Assembly: GCF_029094545.1 (NCBI RefSeq)
Contig: NZ_CP117835.1
Location: 1,716,001 to 1,780,000, forward strand
Source: Alkalihalophilus pseudofirmus
GTDB taxonomy: Bacteria; Bacillota; Bacilli; Bacillales; Bacillaceae_D
Length of the DNA: 64,000 nt
Reading direction: 5' to 3'
In this document: positions 8,184 through 18,224 of the stretch, piece after piece
Numbering within the stretch: the first letter of the stretch is position 1
How the letters are laid out: each line of letters opens with the position of its first letter
Program-made: the position numbers and the translations under genes
The notes under the pieces: generated by a model
Told to the model about the DNA's origin: nothing
The model's input: only the letters and a program-made list of their open reading frames with translations
The model's database searches: none

Positions 8184-9284
8184 ATCGCACTAGATAAGGA
8201 CTTAATCAAAGAGTCACTAACAGAAGAAGAAATAAAAATTATACTTAGGGATTTAGGTAGTGCAGAGCCGAAACGAAGTCAACAGGGAGATTTACAATTC
8301 ACTACTGTGTGCCACTCTGGAAGCAAGCATAAGCTCTATTACTACGAAGAAGGAAAGTCATTTAGATGTTATACAGAGTGCCAAGAATCATATGACATAT
8401 ATTCTTTAGTAATCAAAGCTAAAGAGCAGCAAGGCTACACCCTATCATTCTATGAAGCAATTAAATACGTAGCTGACGTCACTGGGAAACACTATCAAGC
8501 TAACAGTACATACAAATCAAGTGATAAAACAGATGACTGGGATTGGATCAATAAATTCAAAAGAAACAAAGTCAATACTGAGCTTAAAGTTTATGACGAT
8601 AGAGTGTTAGATGTGTTTCTCCCATATCCTCACGAAAGTTGGATAGAGGAGGGAATTTCATCTGAGTCAATTAAAAAGTATGGTATTGGCTTCTATGTTT
8701 CTCAAAATCAAATAACAATTCCTAACTATAATATAAAAAATGAGCTTATCGGTATTAGAGTAAGAAACTTAGATGAGGAGCAACTTGCAATGGGAAGGAA
8801 ATATGTCCCTGCTAACATTGGGTTGATTCAATATGCCTTCCCGACAGGCTTCAACCTCTTCGGTTTAAATAAGACACTTCCCACAATTAAGAAGCATAGA
8901 AAGATTGGATTATTTGAATCAGAGAAATCCGTCTTAAAGTCTGACACTTTCTATGGAGATGAAAATTGGACTGTTGCTTTAGGTGGTAGTAATATCACAA
9001 GATTTCATTTAGATATACTGCTTTCCATAAAAGAGCTTGAAGAGGTATTTATACTACCAGATAAAGAATTCGCTGAAGTAGGAAGTAAGCAAGAGCAAAT
9101 ATATGCAAAGAAGATATTGAAAGATGCACAGATGCTTGCTCCTTATTTTCGAGTCCATGTAGTGTGGGATAGATGGGGTAAGTTGGGTTTAAAATCAGCG
9201 CCTATTGATCATGGAAAAGAGACGTTTGAGTTTCTATTGAAGAATAAAATTGAGATAACTACTAAGGATGAGGTGATTGGTTGA
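8184..9284 (+). CDS. DnaG-like primase (YorJ-like), apparent ATC start
   Basis: 366 aa if it starts at ATC 8184. A zinc finger of CHC2 type (CHSG...H...FRCYTEC) lies near residues 43-66, followed by a TOPRIM domain with glutamate (IGLFESEKSVLKS) and the acidic pair in FILPDKEF. It would make RNA primers for the phage replisome. Between the in-frame stop at 8175 and the zinc-finger cysteine there is no ATG, GTG or TTG; the first canonical codon (GTG 8307) is inside the finger and lacks an SD. GGGAGGTGA at 8169-8177 is ideally spaced for ATC 8184. The 3' end overlaps the next gene by 4 bases. Confidence 0.8.
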   Translation: MALDKDLIKESLTEEEIKIILRDLGSAEPKRSQQGDLQFTTVCHSGSKHKLYYYEEGKSFRCYTECQESYDIYSLVIKAKEQQGYTLSFYEAIKYVADVTGKHYQANSTYKSSDKTDDWDWINKFKRNKVNTELKVYDDRVLDVFLPYPHESWIEEGISSESIKKYGIGFYVSQNQITIPNYNIKNELIGIRVRNLDEEQLAMGRKYVPANIGLIQYAFPTGFNLFGLNKTLPTIKKHRKIGLFESEKSVLKSDTFYGDENWTVALGGSNITRFHLDILLSIKELEEVFILPDKEFAEVGSKQEQIYAKKILKDAQMLAPYFRVHVVWDRWGKLGLKSAPIDHGKETFEFLLKNKIEITTKDEVIG

Positions 9285-10991
9285 ATTATAAATTAATAAG
9301 TCCGTTTGAATATGGCGATAATCCAATTGAACATGTTTTGAAGAATCGTGGAATTGAGAATCTAAAAGAGTTTTATAGTCCAACTAAAAGTAATGTAGGA
9401 CATCATAGTCAACTGAAGAATATTGGGAGAGCTGTAAATTGCTTAATTAAACATGTTAAAAAAGGGGGTGAGGCATTCGTTCAGGTTGATGCCGATCCCT
9501 GACGGCTATACTAGTTCTGCAGCCTTAATTAGCTATCTAAGAAGAGTGTACCCTGATTTTAAAATTAACTATCGACTACATGAAGGCAAGCAACACGGAG
9601 TTATTTTAAGTGAGATACCCGACTCCGCAACTCTTGTTATCATCCCCGATGCTGGCTCATCACAATATGAGGAGCATGCACACCTTTCTAAAAAGGGCGT
9701 AGACGTTATCATTTTAGATCATCACCCAGTTGACGAAGAATCACAGCATGCAATCGTAGTTAATAATCAACTCTCACCTGACTACACTTCAAAAGCTATC
9801 ACAGGTGTTGGTATTGTCTATAAGTTTCTAGAGGCTTTAGATAATGAACTAGGTGTAAACTACGCTAAAGACTACCTAGATTTAGTTGCTATTGGCAATA
9901 TTGCCGATTCTGCTTATATGGGAGATTTAGAAGCAAGATTCTATGCTCTGAATGGATTAAAAGGCATTAAAAATAAATTCATTAAGTCAATGTTTAAGAA
10001 ACATGAATTCTCCACAAAAGGAGATAAAACTTTAACTTCTACTAGCTTCTATATTAACCCAAGTATAAATGCGATTATCCGAGTTGGAAAACAGGAAGAA
10101 AAGGATCAGCTATTCAGAGCGCTAATGGGTATTGAGGAAGAAGTATACTACAAACGGAAAGATACTTTTGTTCCATTGGAAGAAGATACAGCAAGGATTG
10201 CAGGTAATGTAAAGAGCAGGCAAGATAAGTTGCGTGATAAAGGTGTAGTAGCCATCAAAGAACGTATTGAAGAAAAGGGATTATTGAAGAATAAAGTTCT
10301 AATTGTAAATGTGACTGATTTACTTGATAAAAACTTAGGTGGTTTGGTTGCAAACCAACTTGTAAAACTCTATAAAAGACCAGTTTTATTGATACGCAAG
10401 GATGAAGAAAAGCCAGTGTTTACGGGATCTGCTAGAGGTTACGAAAAAGGACATATTAAGGATCTCAAGCAATTTTTACGTGACTCAGGATATTTTAATT
10501 TTGTAGAAGGTCATCCTAATGCTTTCGGTTATAGTATTGATGCTGATAAGCTTGTAGCAATGAATGATTACATAAATGAGCAGCTAAAGGGTGTAGAGAA
10601 TGAAGATGTGCATGAAGTTGATTTTATAATCACAGACAAGACATCTAAGCCTGATCAACTTATTGCAGAAATTCATGAGCATAGACATCTATGGGGTGGA
10701 GGAGTCGATGCACCACTCTTAGCATTTAAGCTCAAGTTTGATAAAGATGATATACAAATCTTAGGTAAGGTTAATAAGACCACACTAAAGTTTAAGTATA
10801 AGAATATCGAGTTTATTATGTACAAACAAACTGAAGATATGTTTAATAAGGTGTTTGGTAAAGATGGGGAATATGCAATCGAAATCGTGGGTAAGTGTAA
10901 TGTAAACGAGTGGAATGGCTATATTACTCCACAGGTTATGATGGAAGACTTTGAAGTTGTTAGTGTAGGAGAAAAAGAATTGGTATTTTAG
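9281..10991 (+). CDS. RecJ-like DHH-family ssDNA exonuclease, needs +1 frameshift at 9497-9502
   Basis: Two overlapping frames make one protein. Frame 1 runs from TTG 9281 to TGA 9502 and ends VQVDADP. Frame 2 continues with DGYTSSAALI. Together they read VDADPDGYTSS, the first metal-binding motif of RecJ/DHH phosphoesterases, followed by VIIPDAGS and ILDHHPVD (DHH). Total about 569 aa, close to the size I remember for SPbeta YorK. The shift site is GAT CCC TGA CGG: proline tRNA on CCC can move to CCT, with a slow stop (TGA followed by C) in the A site, the same logic as in prfB. Alternatives are an indel mutation or error, or re-initiation at ATG 9489 (weakly supported). Probable role: 5'-3' ssDNA exonuclease in replication or recombination. 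Confidence 0.8.
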
Positions 10992-10993
10992 TA

Positions 10994-11022
10994 TTGACTT
11001 ACCTATTAAAATAAATTAAAAT
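10994..11022 (+). promoter_or_regulatory. Promoter before the DNA polymerase gene
   Basis: TTGACT, 17 bases, TAAAAT, in the only gap of the replication block, 30 bases before the ribosome site GGAGGTG. Very AT-rich surroundings make a chance match possible. Confidence 0.5.
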
Positions 11023-11053
11023 TAATTTATAATTAAAATAGGAGGTGTTGCTG

Positions 11054-14000
11054 GTGTGTATGGTTGGCTTACACTGTCATAGTCATTACTCTAATATTAG
11101 ATTGCTCGACAGCACAAATAAAGTAGATGAATTGATTAAGACTGCAGCAGAGTTAAATTACAACGGTATAGCTATTACTGATCATGAGCTACTTAGTGCG
11201 CATGTTGAAGCTATTCAAACTGTTGAGAAGTTCAAAAAAGAAGGAAAAATACATAAAGACTTTAAACTGATACTCGGCAATGAGATTTATCTTGTGGACT
11301 CTGTAGAAAAAGTTAGAGATGAATATGTTGGGGGAGTTACAAAGTTCCCCCATTTTCTCTTATTGGCAAAGAATGCTAAGGGACATCATCAATTGAGAGT
11401 GTTAAGCTCTAAGGCTTGGAGCGACAATTATTTTAGAACTGGTATTATGGAGCGTGTACCTACTGAGAAATCCTTCCTTGAAGAAATAGTGAAAAAGGAT
11501 CAAGGAAACATTATTGCTTCAAGTGCATGTCTAGGTTCGGAGTTAAATATTTATCTGCTAGAGCTAAAAGAGGCAGAAGAAACAAATCAATTAGATGCTA
11601 TAAAAGGAATAAAAATTAAGATTGATGAATTTATTAAATGGTGCATTGATGTATTCGGTCAAGATAACTTCTATATCGAGTTGCAGCCAGCCTATAGTGA
11701 AGAGCAAATCTACTGCAATAATAAGCTAGTCCCTATTGCAAAGCATTATGGTTTAAAGTGGATTATTACAACGGATGCTCACTACCTACGACCCGAAGAC
11801 AGAGAAGTACATAAAGCCTACTTGAACGCTAAAGAAGGTGAGCGAGAAGTAGATGATTTTTATGAGGCTTGTTTTCTTCAATCCTTAGAGGAAATCAAAG
11901 AAAGATTAAATTACTTTGATGATGAGATCATTGCTGAAGGACTGAAAAATACTCTACTTATTGGTGATATGGTAGAAGACTATGACATTAGAAACGAAAC
12001 TATTATTCCTAAAATCGATCTTCCAGAGTTTGAATTGAAGCATATCTTTAAGCCTGTTTATGATAAATACACTTACATAAATGATATTGCTCATTCAGAC
12101 AGTGATCAAGATAGATACTTACTATACTTAATTGAAGAAGGGTTTAATAAGTATTTACGGGATGATAGCTTAACTAAAGAAAAGTTTCATATTATCCTCA
12201 GCAGAATTAACGATGAACTAGGTGAGCTATGGGAGATCAGTAAGAAACTCGGTCAATCCATGCCAAGTTACTATGTAACCGTAAAAGAGATTATTGATGT
12301 AATTTGGGATGATTGTAAAGGTAACAGCCTTGTGGGAAGTGGTCGAGGAAGTAGTAGTGGTTTTATTATTTGCTTCTTACTTGGTATTACACAGATTAAC
12401 CCATTGGATTATGAAGTTGAGATTCCTCATTGGAGACATTTAAGCAAAGAACGCCCTGATTTTCCAGATATTGATATAGATTTTGAAGGGGCTAAACGTC
12501 CACAAATCACACAAGCACTAAAAGATCACTTTGGTCATAATAAGGTTTTGAATGTATGTACGTTCGGTACTGAAGGCTCAAAGTCAGCTCTACAAACTTC
12601 TTGTCGTGGACTTGGCATTGATAGTGATACAGCTCTATATTTAAGTGGTATGATTCCGTTTGAGCGAGGTGCTAACTGGTCACTATCTGATTGTTTTTAC
12701 GGAAATGATGAAAAGGACAGAAAGCCAGTAAAAGAATTGATTCGAGAGATTGAAAAATATCCTAAGTTAAAAGAAACTGCACTTAAAGTTGAGAACCTTA
12801 TTAATAAGCGCAGTATTCACGCTGGTGGTATTATTGTTTATAATTCAGATTTTACTGATACAAGCGCAATGATGAGAGCGCCAAACGGTAATCCTACTAC
12901 TCAGTTTAACCTTAGTCAAGAAGAGTCGCTTGGTAGTATAAAATACGATCTTTTGACCGTGGAGGCAGAAGATAAAATAAGGGAAGCTCTCAACATGCTA
13001 CTAGAGTATGGAGAAATTGAATGGCAAGGTAGCTTACGTGAAACATTTATTAAATATCTCCATCCTAAAAACATTGAGTACAATGATCCTAAGATATGGA
13101 AGATGCTTGGCGAGGGCAACGTGCCCGATCTATTCCAGTTCTCAACTGAAATAGGAATTCAATCTGTTACTAAAGTTAAACCTTCCAATCTAACTGAAAT
13201 GGCAGCAACTAATTCACTTATGAGACTAATGCCCGATGATGGTGAGCAGCCTGTAGATACATTTGTGAAGTATAAAGGTGATATTGAACTATGGTATCAA
13301 GAAATGGACAGGTATGGACTTACTGCAGAAGAGCAAGAGATTATGAAAGAGCATTTATTAAAGTTAAACGGGGTTGCAGATTCCCAAGAATCAGTAATGG
13401 TTCTTACAATGGATGAGAGAATAGCGAATTTTGGAGTACTTGAATCCAATGAATTACGTAAGATCATCGCAAAGAAAAAAGAGTCTGAAATTAAGAGAAT
13501 GAGAAACACATTTTTTGAAAAAGGATTAAAAAATGGAGCTAGTGAAAACTTGTTAACATACATCTGGGATGTTCAGATTAAACGACAGCTTGGATATTCG
13601 TTCTCGAATAATCATGTAATTCCATATTCAATTATAGCCTTACAAGAGCTAAATCTTAATTATCACTTCAATCCTATCTACTGGAATACAGCTTGCTTGA
13701 CCGTAAATAGTGGTGGTCTAGATAAAGGAGATGAAGATGAAAAGAATGCAAACCGAACAACAGAATATGGGAAAATTGCAGCAGCTATTGGGAACATGAG
13801 ACAAAATGGAGTAAAAGTAGCGTTGCCTGATGTCAATCGTGCCAAGTTTGGATTTTCTCCAGACCTAGATACTGATGAAATTATCTTTGGTCTTAAAGGT
13901 ATTAATGGAATTGGGGATGAAGCAGTACATACTATATTGGAACATAGACCTTTTCAGAGCTTCAATCACTTCTTAGAAAAGCTATTCCACTCAGGACTCA

Positions 14001-14983
14001 TTAAGAAAGGTCATGTTATTCAACTTATTAAGGGAGGAGCATTTGATAAGTTTGGGCAGCGTGAGGAAATTATGATTCAGTTTATTGAGCTGGTATCAGA
14101 AACTAAGCAGAAGCTAACTGCAGCCAATTTACCAATGATCATAGGGCATGACTTACTTCCAGAGAAATTTAATCTGCATAAGAGATTTTTCAGATTTAGA
14201 AAGCACGTTTTGAAATCAGTTTACAAAACCATCTCCAAGCCTAAAGATAAGCTATTGATCTTAGGGGAGTCAGAAACCGAATTTTTTAATGAACACTTCT
14301 CTGACGATAGTATTGTAGACATGGTTGATAATAAAATTGTCATTTCAGATGTGCGATTTAAAAAGGAATATGACAAGAAAATGGAAGCTGTCAAAGAATG
14401 GCTTCAAGATGAGCAAGTGCTTGCAAATTTAAATAAGGCTATCATTAATGAAGAGTTTACTAAGTATGCAAGTGGAACACTTAGTAAATGGGAAATGGAC
14501 TCAATCAGCTTCTATTATCATGAGCATGAATTAGCACACGTAAATGAAGTTAAGTATGGAATCTCTAATTACTTTAAAATGAATGAAGATCCTACTGTAG
14601 TTAGAATGAAGAAGCGAGGAGATAGAGAATTTCCAGAGTTTGATATTCATCGAATTATTGGAACTGTGCTTGATAAAGATAAAAATAAAAACTCTATTAC
14701 TTTACTTACTCCATATGGTGTTGTTAGTGTGAAGTTTTACGCTGGTGCATTCGGTCATTACAATAAGCAGATTTCACGCTCCAATGGTGATGGTACTAAA
14801 ACAGTATTAGAGAAGCCTTGGTTCACCAGAGGTAACAAATTACTTATTTCTGGCTATAGAAGAGGCAATAAATTTGTCCCACGTACATACAAAGATTCAA
14901 TTTATCAACATACTGTCTGCTTAATCGAAGATATTGACAGCAAAGGTAATTTGACTCTTAAGACTGAACGAGAGCACGTTTAA
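11054..14983 (+). CDS. DNA polymerase III alpha subunit, DnaE type (YorL-like)
   Basis: About 1,309 aa. GTG 11054 is 8 bases after GGAGG; ATG 11060 is the alternative. A PHP domain opens the protein (GLHCHSHYSNIRLLDS, AITDHELLSA, ILGNEIY, TTDAHYLR). The C-family polymerase palm follows with GSGRGSSSGFIICFLLGI and the catalytic acidic cluster PDFPDIDIDFE at about residue 470, then the fingers and a helix-hairpin-helix segment (IFGLKGINGIGDEAV). The C-terminus (about 1200-1300) is beta-rich and OB-like. There is no PolC-type exonuclease insert. It copies the phage genome; SPbeta has a polymerase of the same type and length. Confidence 0.92.
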   Translation: MCMVGLHCHSHYSNIRLLDSTNKVDELIKTAAELNYNGIAITDHELLSAHVEAIQTVEKFKKEGKIHKDFKLILGNEIYLVDSVEKVRDEYVGGVTKFPHFLLLAKNAKGHHQLRVLSSKAWSDNYFRTGIMERVPTEKSFLEEIVKKDQGNIIASSACLGSELNIYLLELKEAEETNQLDAIKGIKIKIDEFIKWCIDVFGQDNFYIELQPAYSEEQIYCNNKLVPIAKHYGLKWIITTDAHYLRPEDREVHKAYLNAKEGEREVDDFYEACFLQSLEEIKERLNYFDDEIIAEGLKNTLLIGDMVEDYDIRNETIIPKIDLPEFELKHIFKPVYDKYTYINDIAHSDSDQDRYLLYLIEEGFNKYLRDDSLTKEKFHIILSRINDELGELWEISKKLGQSMPSYYVTVKEIIDVIWDDCKGNSLVGSGRGSSSGFIICFLLGITQINPLDYEVEIPHWRHLSKERPDFPDIDIDFEGAKRPQITQALKDHFGHNKVLNVCTFGTEGSKSALQTSCRGLGIDSDTALYLSGMIPFERGANWSLSDCFYGNDEKDRKPVKELIREIEKYPKLKETALKVENLINKRSIHAGGIIVYNSDFTDTSAMMRAPNGNPTTQFNLSQEESLGSIKYDLLTVEAEDKIREALNMLLEYGEIEWQGSLRETFIKYLHPKNIEYNDPKIWKMLGEGNVPDLFQFSTEIGIQSVTKVKPSNLTEMAATNSLMRLMPDDGEQPVDTFVKYKGDIELWYQEMDRYGLTAEEQEIMKEHLLKLNGVADSQESVMVLTMDERIANFGVLESNELRKIIAKKKESEIKRMRNTFFEKGLKNGASENLLTYIWDVQIKRQLGYSFSNNHVIPYSIIALQELNLNYHFNPIYWNTACLTVNSGGLDKGDEDEKNANRTTEYGKIAAAIGNMRQNGVKVALPDVNRAKFGFSPDLDTDEIIFGLKGINGIGDEAVHTILEHRPFQSFNHFLEKLFHSGLIKKGHVIQLIKGGAFDKFGQREEIMIQFIELVSETKQKLTAANLPMIIGHDLLPEKFNLHKRFFRFRKHVLKSVYKTISKPKDKLLILGESETEFFNEHFSDDSIVDMVDNKIVISDVRFKKEYDKKMEAVKEWLQDEQVLANLNKAIINEEFTKYASGTLSKWEMDSISFYYHEHELAHVNEVKYGISNYFKMNEDPTVVRMKKRGDREFPEFDIHRIIGTVLDKDKNKNSITLLTPYGVVSVKFYAGAFGHYNKQISRSNGDGTKTVLEKPWFTRGNKLLISGYRRGNKFVPRTYKDSIYQHTVCLIEDIDSKGNLTLKTEREHV

Positions 14984-15030
14984 ACTTATTTGATAAAATA
15001 AAATAAAATTATTTACAAAGGTGTGTGAGG

Positions 15031-15852
15031 ATGTTACATTTAAAAAGTATACTATATTACATAACATCGAATAAAAGGAAAATTTTATCGGAAGTAGTAC
15101 ATGCATTATTCCTAGTGTTTATGGCGTTTTTAGCACTTGCAGTTTTATACTTTTCAATCGCATATTTTGAAAATCAGCGAATGATTGAAGAGAAGGATGC
15201 AATGATCAGTGAGTTGGAAAGTAGAACAGGCTATCAGGAAGAAAAACTGATTGAGATTGAGGAAGAAAATAAACTGCAGCTAGACACAATTAAGGAATTG
15301 AAACATGAGAATGACGAATTAAGACAAGGTAATGAGAATCTTAGTTTGCAGCTAGAACAGTGGGAGCAGAAACATAAGAATCAAGTAAACATTAATAAAG
15401 AAAAAGATTCTGAGATTAGCAGGTTGAAGAATCGGATTGAGGAGTTAGATAAGAAAGTAAATTTTAAGCAAGCTAGTAAAGGAGGTGGTGCTTCAAAGGA
15501 GAGCACTCAAAACAATAGTTCTGACACAAGCAGTAATGGTGGAGGGTGGCAAAGTTTTCAAATGACCCACTACACCGCTCGGTGCAAAGGTTGCATTGGG
15601 ATTACAGCCACAGGTCACAATGTTAAAAACACTATCTATCAAAATGGTATGCGAGTTATCGCAGTTGATCCTAATCGCATACCATTAGGCTCTACCGTTG
15701 AAGTGAAAAGAAGTGATGGAACAATCTTTAAAGCATACGCAAGCGATACGGGAGGTAGGATAAAAGGTAATATTGTAGACTTGCTTGTCGCAGATAAATC
15801 TTCAGCTCGCAGCAAAGGTAGACAACAGGTTCAAATTCGAATAATTAACTAG
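15031..15852 (+). CDS. Membrane-anchored 3D-domain protein (YorM-like)
   Basis: 273 aa. One membrane helix (about residues 25-48), a long charged coiled coil (about 55-140), a Gly/Ser/Asn linker, then a 3D domain with three conserved aspartates: IAVDPNRIPLGS, ASDTGG and NIVDLL. The domain is related to the double-psi barrel of MltA-type murein hydrolases and to YocH/Rpf-like proteins. Orientation predicts the domain outside the cell, where it could act on peptidoglycan. It follows the polymerase as yorM follows yorL. ATG 15031 is 6 bases after AAAGGTG. Confidence 0.82.
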   Translation: MLHLKSILYYITSNKRKILSEVVHALFLVFMAFLALAVLYFSIAYFENQRMIEEKDAMISELESRTGYQEEKLIEIEEENKLQLDTIKELKHENDELRQGNENLSLQLEQWEQKHKNQVNINKEKDSEISRLKNRIEELDKKVNFKQASKGGGASKESTQNNSSDTSSNGGGWQSFQMTHYTARCKGCIGITATGHNVKNTIYQNGMRVIAVDPNRIPLGSTVEVKRSDGTIFKAYASDTGGRIKGNIVDLLVADKSSARSKGRQQVQIRIIN

Positions 15853-15862
15853 GAGTGATTCG

Positions 15863-16540
15863 ATGAAACTATTTAAATACAGTCTTTATACAAAGGTAAA
15901 AGCAAATAAAAATGCATCATATACATATCCAGATTATAGTGAAATGCATGGTCATGTTATCGAACAGTTAGATGGTAGCATGTATGATTACGATGTTAAA
16001 TTGTCAGATGGTGGCACAGCGAAGTTTAAAGAAGAGGAGTTAGATCTTATTGAAGATGCTGTCTATGAAGGGTTTACGTATACATATAACGATGAAAAAG
16101 GCACAGCAATCAATGTTGATTATATGAATCGTAAAGTTGAGTTAATGTTTGGCGATGGCAGCTATAAGACAGTTGACTTTGAAGATGTTGAACCGTTTCA
16201 TCTTGGAGTAGGAGAAACTAATATTAACATTAAAAATACAGGGAAATTTGAGGAGATTGGTCAGTCAATTGGAGCGTTAGTTGATTCCAAGCAAGAGGCA
16301 TATGGCGATTCGTTTAGTAAGGCATTTGATCTAATCAAAGTGTTCTTGCGTGACTATAAGAATGAAGATGACACATATACAATTCCAGAGGCATTATTGC
16401 AGCACATTCTAATTCAAGTCCGTATTATTGATAAGCAGAATAGAATCTTTAGTAACCCAAATGGTGACTTGTTATCTGAAAGCACATATAACGATATTGC
16501 AGGATATAGTTTGCTGGCAGATGGTATGACGAAACGATGA
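15863..16540 (+). CDS. Hypothetical phage protein, 225 aa
   Basis: ATG after TAGGAGTGATTCG. The first ~120 residues are strand-rich and contain two similar segments (YDYDVKLSDGGTAKFKEEELDLIE and VELMFGDGSYKTVDFEDVEPF, given here in part), suggesting tandem SH3/KOW-like barrels. The second half is helical. No family recognised. It overlaps the next gene by ATGA, so the two are translated together. Confidence 0.7.
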   Translation: MKLFKYSLYTKVKANKNASYTYPDYSEMHGHVIEQLDGSMYDYDVKLSDGGTAKFKEEELDLIEDAVYEGFTYTYNDEKGTAINVDYMNRKVELMFGDGSYKTVDFEDVEPFHLGVGETNINIKNTGKFEEIGQSIGALVDSKQEAYGDSFSKAFDLIKVFLRDYKNEDDTYTIPEALLQHILIQVRIIDKQNRIFSNPNGDLLSESTYNDIAGYSLLADGMTKR

Positions 16541-16914
16541 TTACCTTTCTCAAAGACCGAAATCTAACAGAAGGACAAATAGTTAGAGTATACCGCAACT
16601 TACATAAGAGCGCTTTCAGTATTAAAGATAAGAAAAGTGGGCTAGTCGTTGCTCATGCGGATAAGGTTTTATTACATAATGCAAAATATATTGTTAGCGA
16701 AAAAGGCAGGCAGCGAGTGATTTCAGAAAGAACAAAAAACGTTCATGCGGTTGTCGAAGGGGCGTTTGTAGGATTAGAAAAGCCTAGTTGTGATTTATTA
16801 CTAGGCTACTACGATCCTTATCAATACGATTCATTTATTGATAAGGAAACTGGATCTAAGTTGTCCGAGTCTGAGTTAGCATGGTTTGAGAATGAAAAAG
16901 TATATTATGCCTAA
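16537..16914 (+). CDS. Hypothetical phage protein, 125 aa
   Basis: Starts in the ATGA overlap with the preceding gene. The first 50 residues look like a small beta domain (FSIKDKKSGLVVAHADKVLL) of the kind seen in many Firmicute phage proteins; the rest contains an acidic, tyrosine-rich segment ending in ELAWFENEKVYYA. No function assigned. Confidence 0.65.
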   Translation: MITFLKDRNLTEGQIVRVYRNLHKSAFSIKDKKSGLVVAHADKVLLHNAKYIVSEKGRQRVISERTKNVHAVVEGAFVGLEKPSCDLLLGYYDPYQYDSFIDKETGSKLSESELAWFENEKVYYA

Positions 16915-16981
16915 AACAAACTCTCTCATTCTCCCGTATGCTCTATAATACTCTTGTTTTCAAACGTGAATTTCTAATAAA

Positions 16982-17206
16982 ATGAAGTTTTTAATGAAAG
17001 TTGGAATTACACTGAAATTATTTATGGTTCGCTACTTAGATGATTGTGATGATGGCAGCTATTTAACTACTGGTAAAAGTGAAAAAGAAGTAGCAATGAG
17101 AGAAACAGCTAAACTTGAAGAAGAATGTGCTTGTTTTATGTATTGTACTATCTTTGAGATTTCCGAAGTGGATGGATATGAGGTTCAACTACTCGAAAAC
17201 AATTAA
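16982..17206 (+). CDS. Hypothetical small protein, 74 aa
   Basis: No clear ribosome site before ATG 16982 or ATG 16994. A TATAAT at 16944-16949 suggests its own promoter with a short leader. Contains an EEECACF segment; no known domain. Confidence 0.45.
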   Translation: MKFLMKVGITLKLFMVRYLDDCDDGSYLTTGKSEKEVAMRETAKLEEECACFMYCTIFEISEVDGYEVQLLENN

Positions 17207-17245
17207 ATAAATTTTTAGATTTTAATTAAATCAGGAGGTTTTGAT

Positions 17246-17683
17246 ATGAATCTGGATTCGGTAGATTTAAAGCAATTAGATAATGTTTCAATCATGTTAT
17301 GGAATGAAATGAATAAGGAAATCCGAAGAAACGGATATAGTGACTTAACACTAAATCTAGAAGATGCAAGCAGAACAATCAATACTATTATTAAAGGGGA
17401 GATTAATATGAATTACTATGAATTTAATACACCATACTATGCTCTAATTAAGGCACTAACAATCGGAGAAGCAGTAGATAAATACATTGAGAGTGTTGCT
17501 GGAAGTGAAGAAGAGTATGATGAGTTATTAGAAGAATGTAAACTTGTTAAAGACTATATAGCGATTACTAAGTTTGCTAGATCAAAAGGAGAGAACGGAG
17601 AGCTGATGGAGCAGAGTGAAATTTTTGAAGTTTTAGGAAGTGAAGATGTTGAGTTGCTTCTTGTGGATGGTTCTTTACTATAA
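17246..17683 (+). CDS. Hypothetical phage protein, 145 aa
   Basis: Good SD (CAGGAGG, 7 bases before ATG). Mostly helical and acidic, with few cysteines and no membrane segment. An internal GGGGAG-ATTAAT-ATG at 17397 could allow a shorter second product (MNYYEFNTPYYAL...). No recognised family. Confidence 0.65.
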   Translation: MNLDSVDLKQLDNVSIMLWNEMNKEIRRNGYSDLTLNLEDASRTINTIIKGEINMNYYEFNTPYYALIKALTIGEAVDKYIESVAGSEEEYDELLEECKLVKDYIAITKFARSKGENGELMEQSEIFEVLGSEDVELLLVDGSLL

Positions 17684-17708
17684 TTATTAATTAAAATGGG
17701 AGGGCAAT

Positions 17709-18050
17709 ATGAATAAATTAATAACAATTATATTTGTATTAATTATTGCAACAACTATAGGGTTTAGCATAGCAGGATACTTTAATACCACTACATACAC
17801 CATTACAGTTACTGAAAAAGAGGTTAAGAAATCTGGTAATAGTCACAAGTATTTAGTTTTTGCAGAGATAGATAGTGGTGAGACTAAAGTTTTCGAGAAT
17901 GTAGACTCCTTATTTAGATTCAAGTTTGACTCATCAGACATTCAAGGATCACTTAGAGAAGGAGATAGTTTCACAATCCATACACAAGGATTTAGAATTC
18001 CTATCTTATCAATGTATGAAAACATCTATAAAGTTGAGGCAGCCAAATGA
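17709..18050 (+). CDS. Membrane-anchored hypothetical protein, 113 aa
   Basis: ATG after GGGAGGGCAAT. An N-terminal hydrophobic segment (about residues 4-24) acts as anchor or signal; the remainder is a small beta-rich domain with TITVTEKEV and a strand pattern resembling OB-like DUF1523 modules (SGNSHKYLVFAEIDSGE). Overlaps the next small gene by ATGA. Confidence 0.65.
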   Translation: MNKLITIIFVLIIATTIGFSIAGYFNTTTYTITVTEKEVKKSGNSHKYLVFAEIDSGETKVFENVDSLFRFKFDSSDIQGSLREGDSFTIHTQGFRIPILSMYENIYKVEAAK

Positions 18051-18199
18051 TCAGCTTAATAAAGAGATTTATTTGCAAACGCAGAGGACACACATGGGAG
18101 ATGTACACTGTGAGCACTGGTTATTGGGGTAATGATATTGAACAAGCAGGATATTGTACTAGATGTAAACTAGACACACATGGAGAATATATAAAATAA
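18047..18199 (+). CDS. Small zinc-finger phage protein, 50 aa (DUF1660-like)
   Basis: Starts in the ATGA overlap at 18047. ICKRRGHTW ... AGYCTRCKL gives the C-x4-H-x-W ... C-x2-C arrangement typical of short DUF1660-type prophage proteins, which bind one zinc. Function of that family is unknown. Confidence 0.65.
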   Translation: MISLIKRFICKRRGHTWEMYTVSTGYWGNDIEQAGYCTRCKLDTHGEYIK

Positions 18200-18224
18200 A
18201 ATAAATTGAAAAAGAGGTTTTTGG

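Noticed and set aside
9453-10991. RecJ-like gene starting independently at TTG 9453 or ATG 9489
   Set aside because: TTG 9453 has no SD and encodes an unrelated start; ATG 9489 is too far from GGGGGTGAGG and would lose the first metal-binding motif.
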